The notes below the pieces were generated by a model that saw only the letters and a program-made list of their open reading frames with translations, was not told where the DNA came from and made no database searches. The translations under genes and the position numbers were made by a program. 6,275 bases of DNA from NCBI GenBank assembly GCA_004556985.1, contig SFFC01000114.1:1-6275 (forward strand), in the 5' to 3' direction. Shown here in pieces: positions 4,735 to 6,275 of this stretch. The DNA is from Clostridiales bacterium (GTDB taxonomy: Bacteria; Bacillota; Clostridia; Christensenellales; Aristaeellaceae). How positions within the stretch are numbered: position 1 is the first letter of the stretch; each line of letters opens with the position of its first letter.

Positions 4735-6275
4735 GACCGGTGCATCTGACGCTCTGCGCGTTCGGCCCCTACGCGCAGAGGACGGAGCTTGAAATGGACA
4801 GGCTCGGGGAAAGCGGGCTCTACCTGATCACGGGCGACACGGGCGCGGGCAAGACGACGCTCTTTGACGCGATCACCTTCGCGCTCTACGGCGAGGCGAG
4901 CGGGCAGGAGCGGCGTGCGGGCATGCTGCGCAGCAAATACGCCGAGCCGACGCTTGACACCTATGTGGAGCTGACGTTCGCGCTGCGCGGCGGTCTGTAC
5001 GCGATCCGCCGTGTGCCGGACTACGACCGGCCCAAGAAGCGCGGCGAGGGCTTCACCCATCAGAGCGCGGAGGCGACGCTCACCCTGCCGGACGGGCGTG
5101 TCGTCACGGGCAGCCAGAACGTGACCCGGGAGGTCGAGGGCATCATCGGCCTGACGCGCGACCAGTTCGCGCAGATCGGCATGATCGCCCAGGGCGAATT
5201 CAAGCGCCTTCTGCTCGCCGGGACGGACGAGCGCCGCGCGATCCTGCGGCGCATCTTCCATACGGAGCGCTTCGAGGCGCTGCAGCGGGAGCTGGGCCAG
5301 CGCGCCAACGCCGCCCAGCGCGAGGCGAGGGAGGCCGTGCGCGCGCTGCTGCAGGAGGCGGATCTGCTGCGCGTGCCGCCGGAGCTGGAGGCGGAGGATG
5401 CGCCCCTGGCGGCGCAGCGGGAGCCGCTTCAGGTGCCCGAGCGGATGGCGCTGGCGGAGCGGGGCGTCGCGCTCGACCGCGCGCAGATGGCGCAGGCGCT
5501 TGAGCGGCGCGCGGCCCTGCAGGCGCAGAGCGCCGCCCTGAGCGAGCACATCGGCCGGGTGAAGGCGATTGAGAGATCCCGGGAGGAGCTCGCGCGCGCG
5601 ACGGACGCGCTTTCTGCCGCGCAGGAGCGGGCAGAGGAAAGCGCGCAGGAGGAAAAGCGCACGAGCGCCCTGCGCCCCCGGGAGGACGCGCTGACCGCCG
5701 AGGTGGCGGGCATCGAGGCGAAGCTCGGCGAATATGCCCGCGCGCAGGCGCTTGAAGACGAGGCAGCCGACGCGCAGACGCGCGCAGAGGCGCTGCTTCT
5801 GCGCGCCGGGGAGGACAGGCGCGCACGGGACAAGCTGCACGCGGATATCGCCGTCGCCAAGGAGAAGGTCGCCCGGCTGCCGGAGGTGACGGCCCAGGGC
5901 GAGCGGGCGCAGGCGGAGGCCGCGCAGGCACGGGAGCGCGAAAAGCGGCTTAAGCAGCTGCAGGAGGCGCTTGACGCGCTGGCAGAGCGCGAGGAGGCCG
6001 CGCGGCGCGCGGCGCAGAAGGAAGCGGAGGCGCTTGCGGCGCGCGACCAGGCCTACCGGGAGCGGGCTCAGGCGGAGGCCTCCTTCCTGGGCGCGCAGGC
6101 CGGCATTCTGGCCGCGACGCTTCAGGAGGGGAAGCCCTGCCCCGTCTGCGGCGCGACGTCGCATCCCGCGCCCGCCCAGCCCTGCGCAGAGGCGGTCAGC
6201 GAGGCGGCGCTCAACCGGCTGAAGCAGGCGTATGACCGGGCGGAGGCGCTTGCGACCGCCTGCCACGGCGATACG
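4731..6275 (+). CDS. sbcC: DNA repair ATPase subunit SbcC (Rad50-type), 3'-partial
   Basis: The frame is open from the ATG at 4731 to the window edge, 515 codons. It is the SMC-like ATPase partner that gates and positions the SbcD nuclease on DNA ends. The N-terminus MRPVHLTLCAFGPYAQRTEL is typical of SbcC. Walker A is GDTGAGKTT (35-43), followed by LFDAITFALYGEASG. The Q-loop region is GMIAQGEFKRLLLA (Q154), followed by the RRAILRRIFHTERFEALQ segment. From about residue 178 to 455 the protein is Ala/Arg/Glu-rich with no glycine-rich folds, consistent with the ascending coiled coil. The zinc hook CPVC follows (C470, C473), with GATSHPAP. The second coil, the signature motif and Walker B lie beyond the window. 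If the two coil arms are equal, the full protein would be roughly 950-1050 residues, as usual. Its start overlaps the sbcD stop, so the two are one operon. Confidence 0.97.
   Translation, partial: MRPVHLTLCAFGPYAQRTELEMDRLGESGLYLITGDTGAGKTTLFDAITFALYGEASGQERRAGMLRSKYAEPTLDTYVELTFALRGGLYAIRRVPDYDRPKKRGEGFTHQSAEATLTLPDGRVVTGSQNVTREVEGIIGLTRDQFAQIGMIAQGEFKRLLLAGTDERRAILRRIFHTERFEALQRELGQRANAAQREAREAVRALLQEADLLRVPPELEAEDAPLAAQREPLQVPERMALAERGVALDRAQMAQALERRAALQAQSAALSEHIGRVKAIERSREELARATDALSAAQERAEESAQEEKRTSALRPREDALTAEVAGIEAKLGEYARAQALEDEAADAQTRAEALLLRAGEDRRARDKLHADIAVAKEKVARLPEVTAQGERAQAEAAQAREREKRLKQLQEALDALAEREEAARRAAQKEAEALAARDQAYRERAQAEASFLGAQAGILAATLQEGKPCPVCGATSHPAPAQPCAEAVSEAALNRLKQAYDRAEALATACHGDT

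Noticed and set aside
4554..6266. 570-residue minus-strand open frame opposite sbcC
   Set aside because: Arg/Leu-rich shadow of the coiled-coil coding sequence. The plus strand carries Walker A, Q-loop and zinc-hook motifs.

Overview
The window looks like chromosome from a high-GC, Gram-positive-type anaerobe, most likely a gut member of the Clostridia. This is inferred from a YfhO-family membrane protein, strong GGAGG-type ribosome sites, sigma-A-like promoters, an SbcD/SbcC pair in Firmicutes arrangement, and a surface protein with a Pro-Thr-Ala-Glu stalk and a C-terminal membrane anchor. No rRNA or other marker fixes the taxon.

Layout. (1) Bases 1-746, plus strand: the 3' end of a surface-protein gene. 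It has a short helical segment, a stalk of exactly 32 four-residue units (12-bp tandem repeat, 222-605), one transmembrane helix and a basic tail. A strong 15-bp terminator hairpin follows at 753-784. (2) Bases 747-1117: no convincing gene. The stretch resolves into three diverged tandem modules (starting at 795, 898 and 1028). Each opens with a TATAGGAAATTGCG-like head, carries a TTGAC-like block about 43 bases in and a GTTYGGAA-like block about 57 bases in, and reaches a hairpin about 70 bases in. This is the least explained part of the window. (3) Bases 1118-3457, minus strand: a complete 779-residue YfhO-family polytopic membrane protein (GT-C-like fold; relatives glycosylate cell-envelope polymers). 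It converges on the surface-protein gene. (4) Bases 3458-3618: a compact divergent control region with two back-to-back promoters whose -35 boxes are only 7 bp apart. (5) Bases 3619-6275, plus strand: sbcD (complete, 371 residues) and sbcC (515 residues seen, running off the window), overlapping by ATGA and so translationally coupled. They encode the Mre11-Rad50-type nuclease/ATPase complex that processes DNA ends and hairpins.

How the genes relate. sbcD and sbcC form one operon and one complex. The yfhO-like gene shares only the promoter region with them, and I see no functional link. The surface protein and the YfhO-like protein are both envelope proteins but face each other on opposite strands. 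The core genes are ordinary. The unusual content is the triple intergenic module and the fine structure of the stalk repeat.
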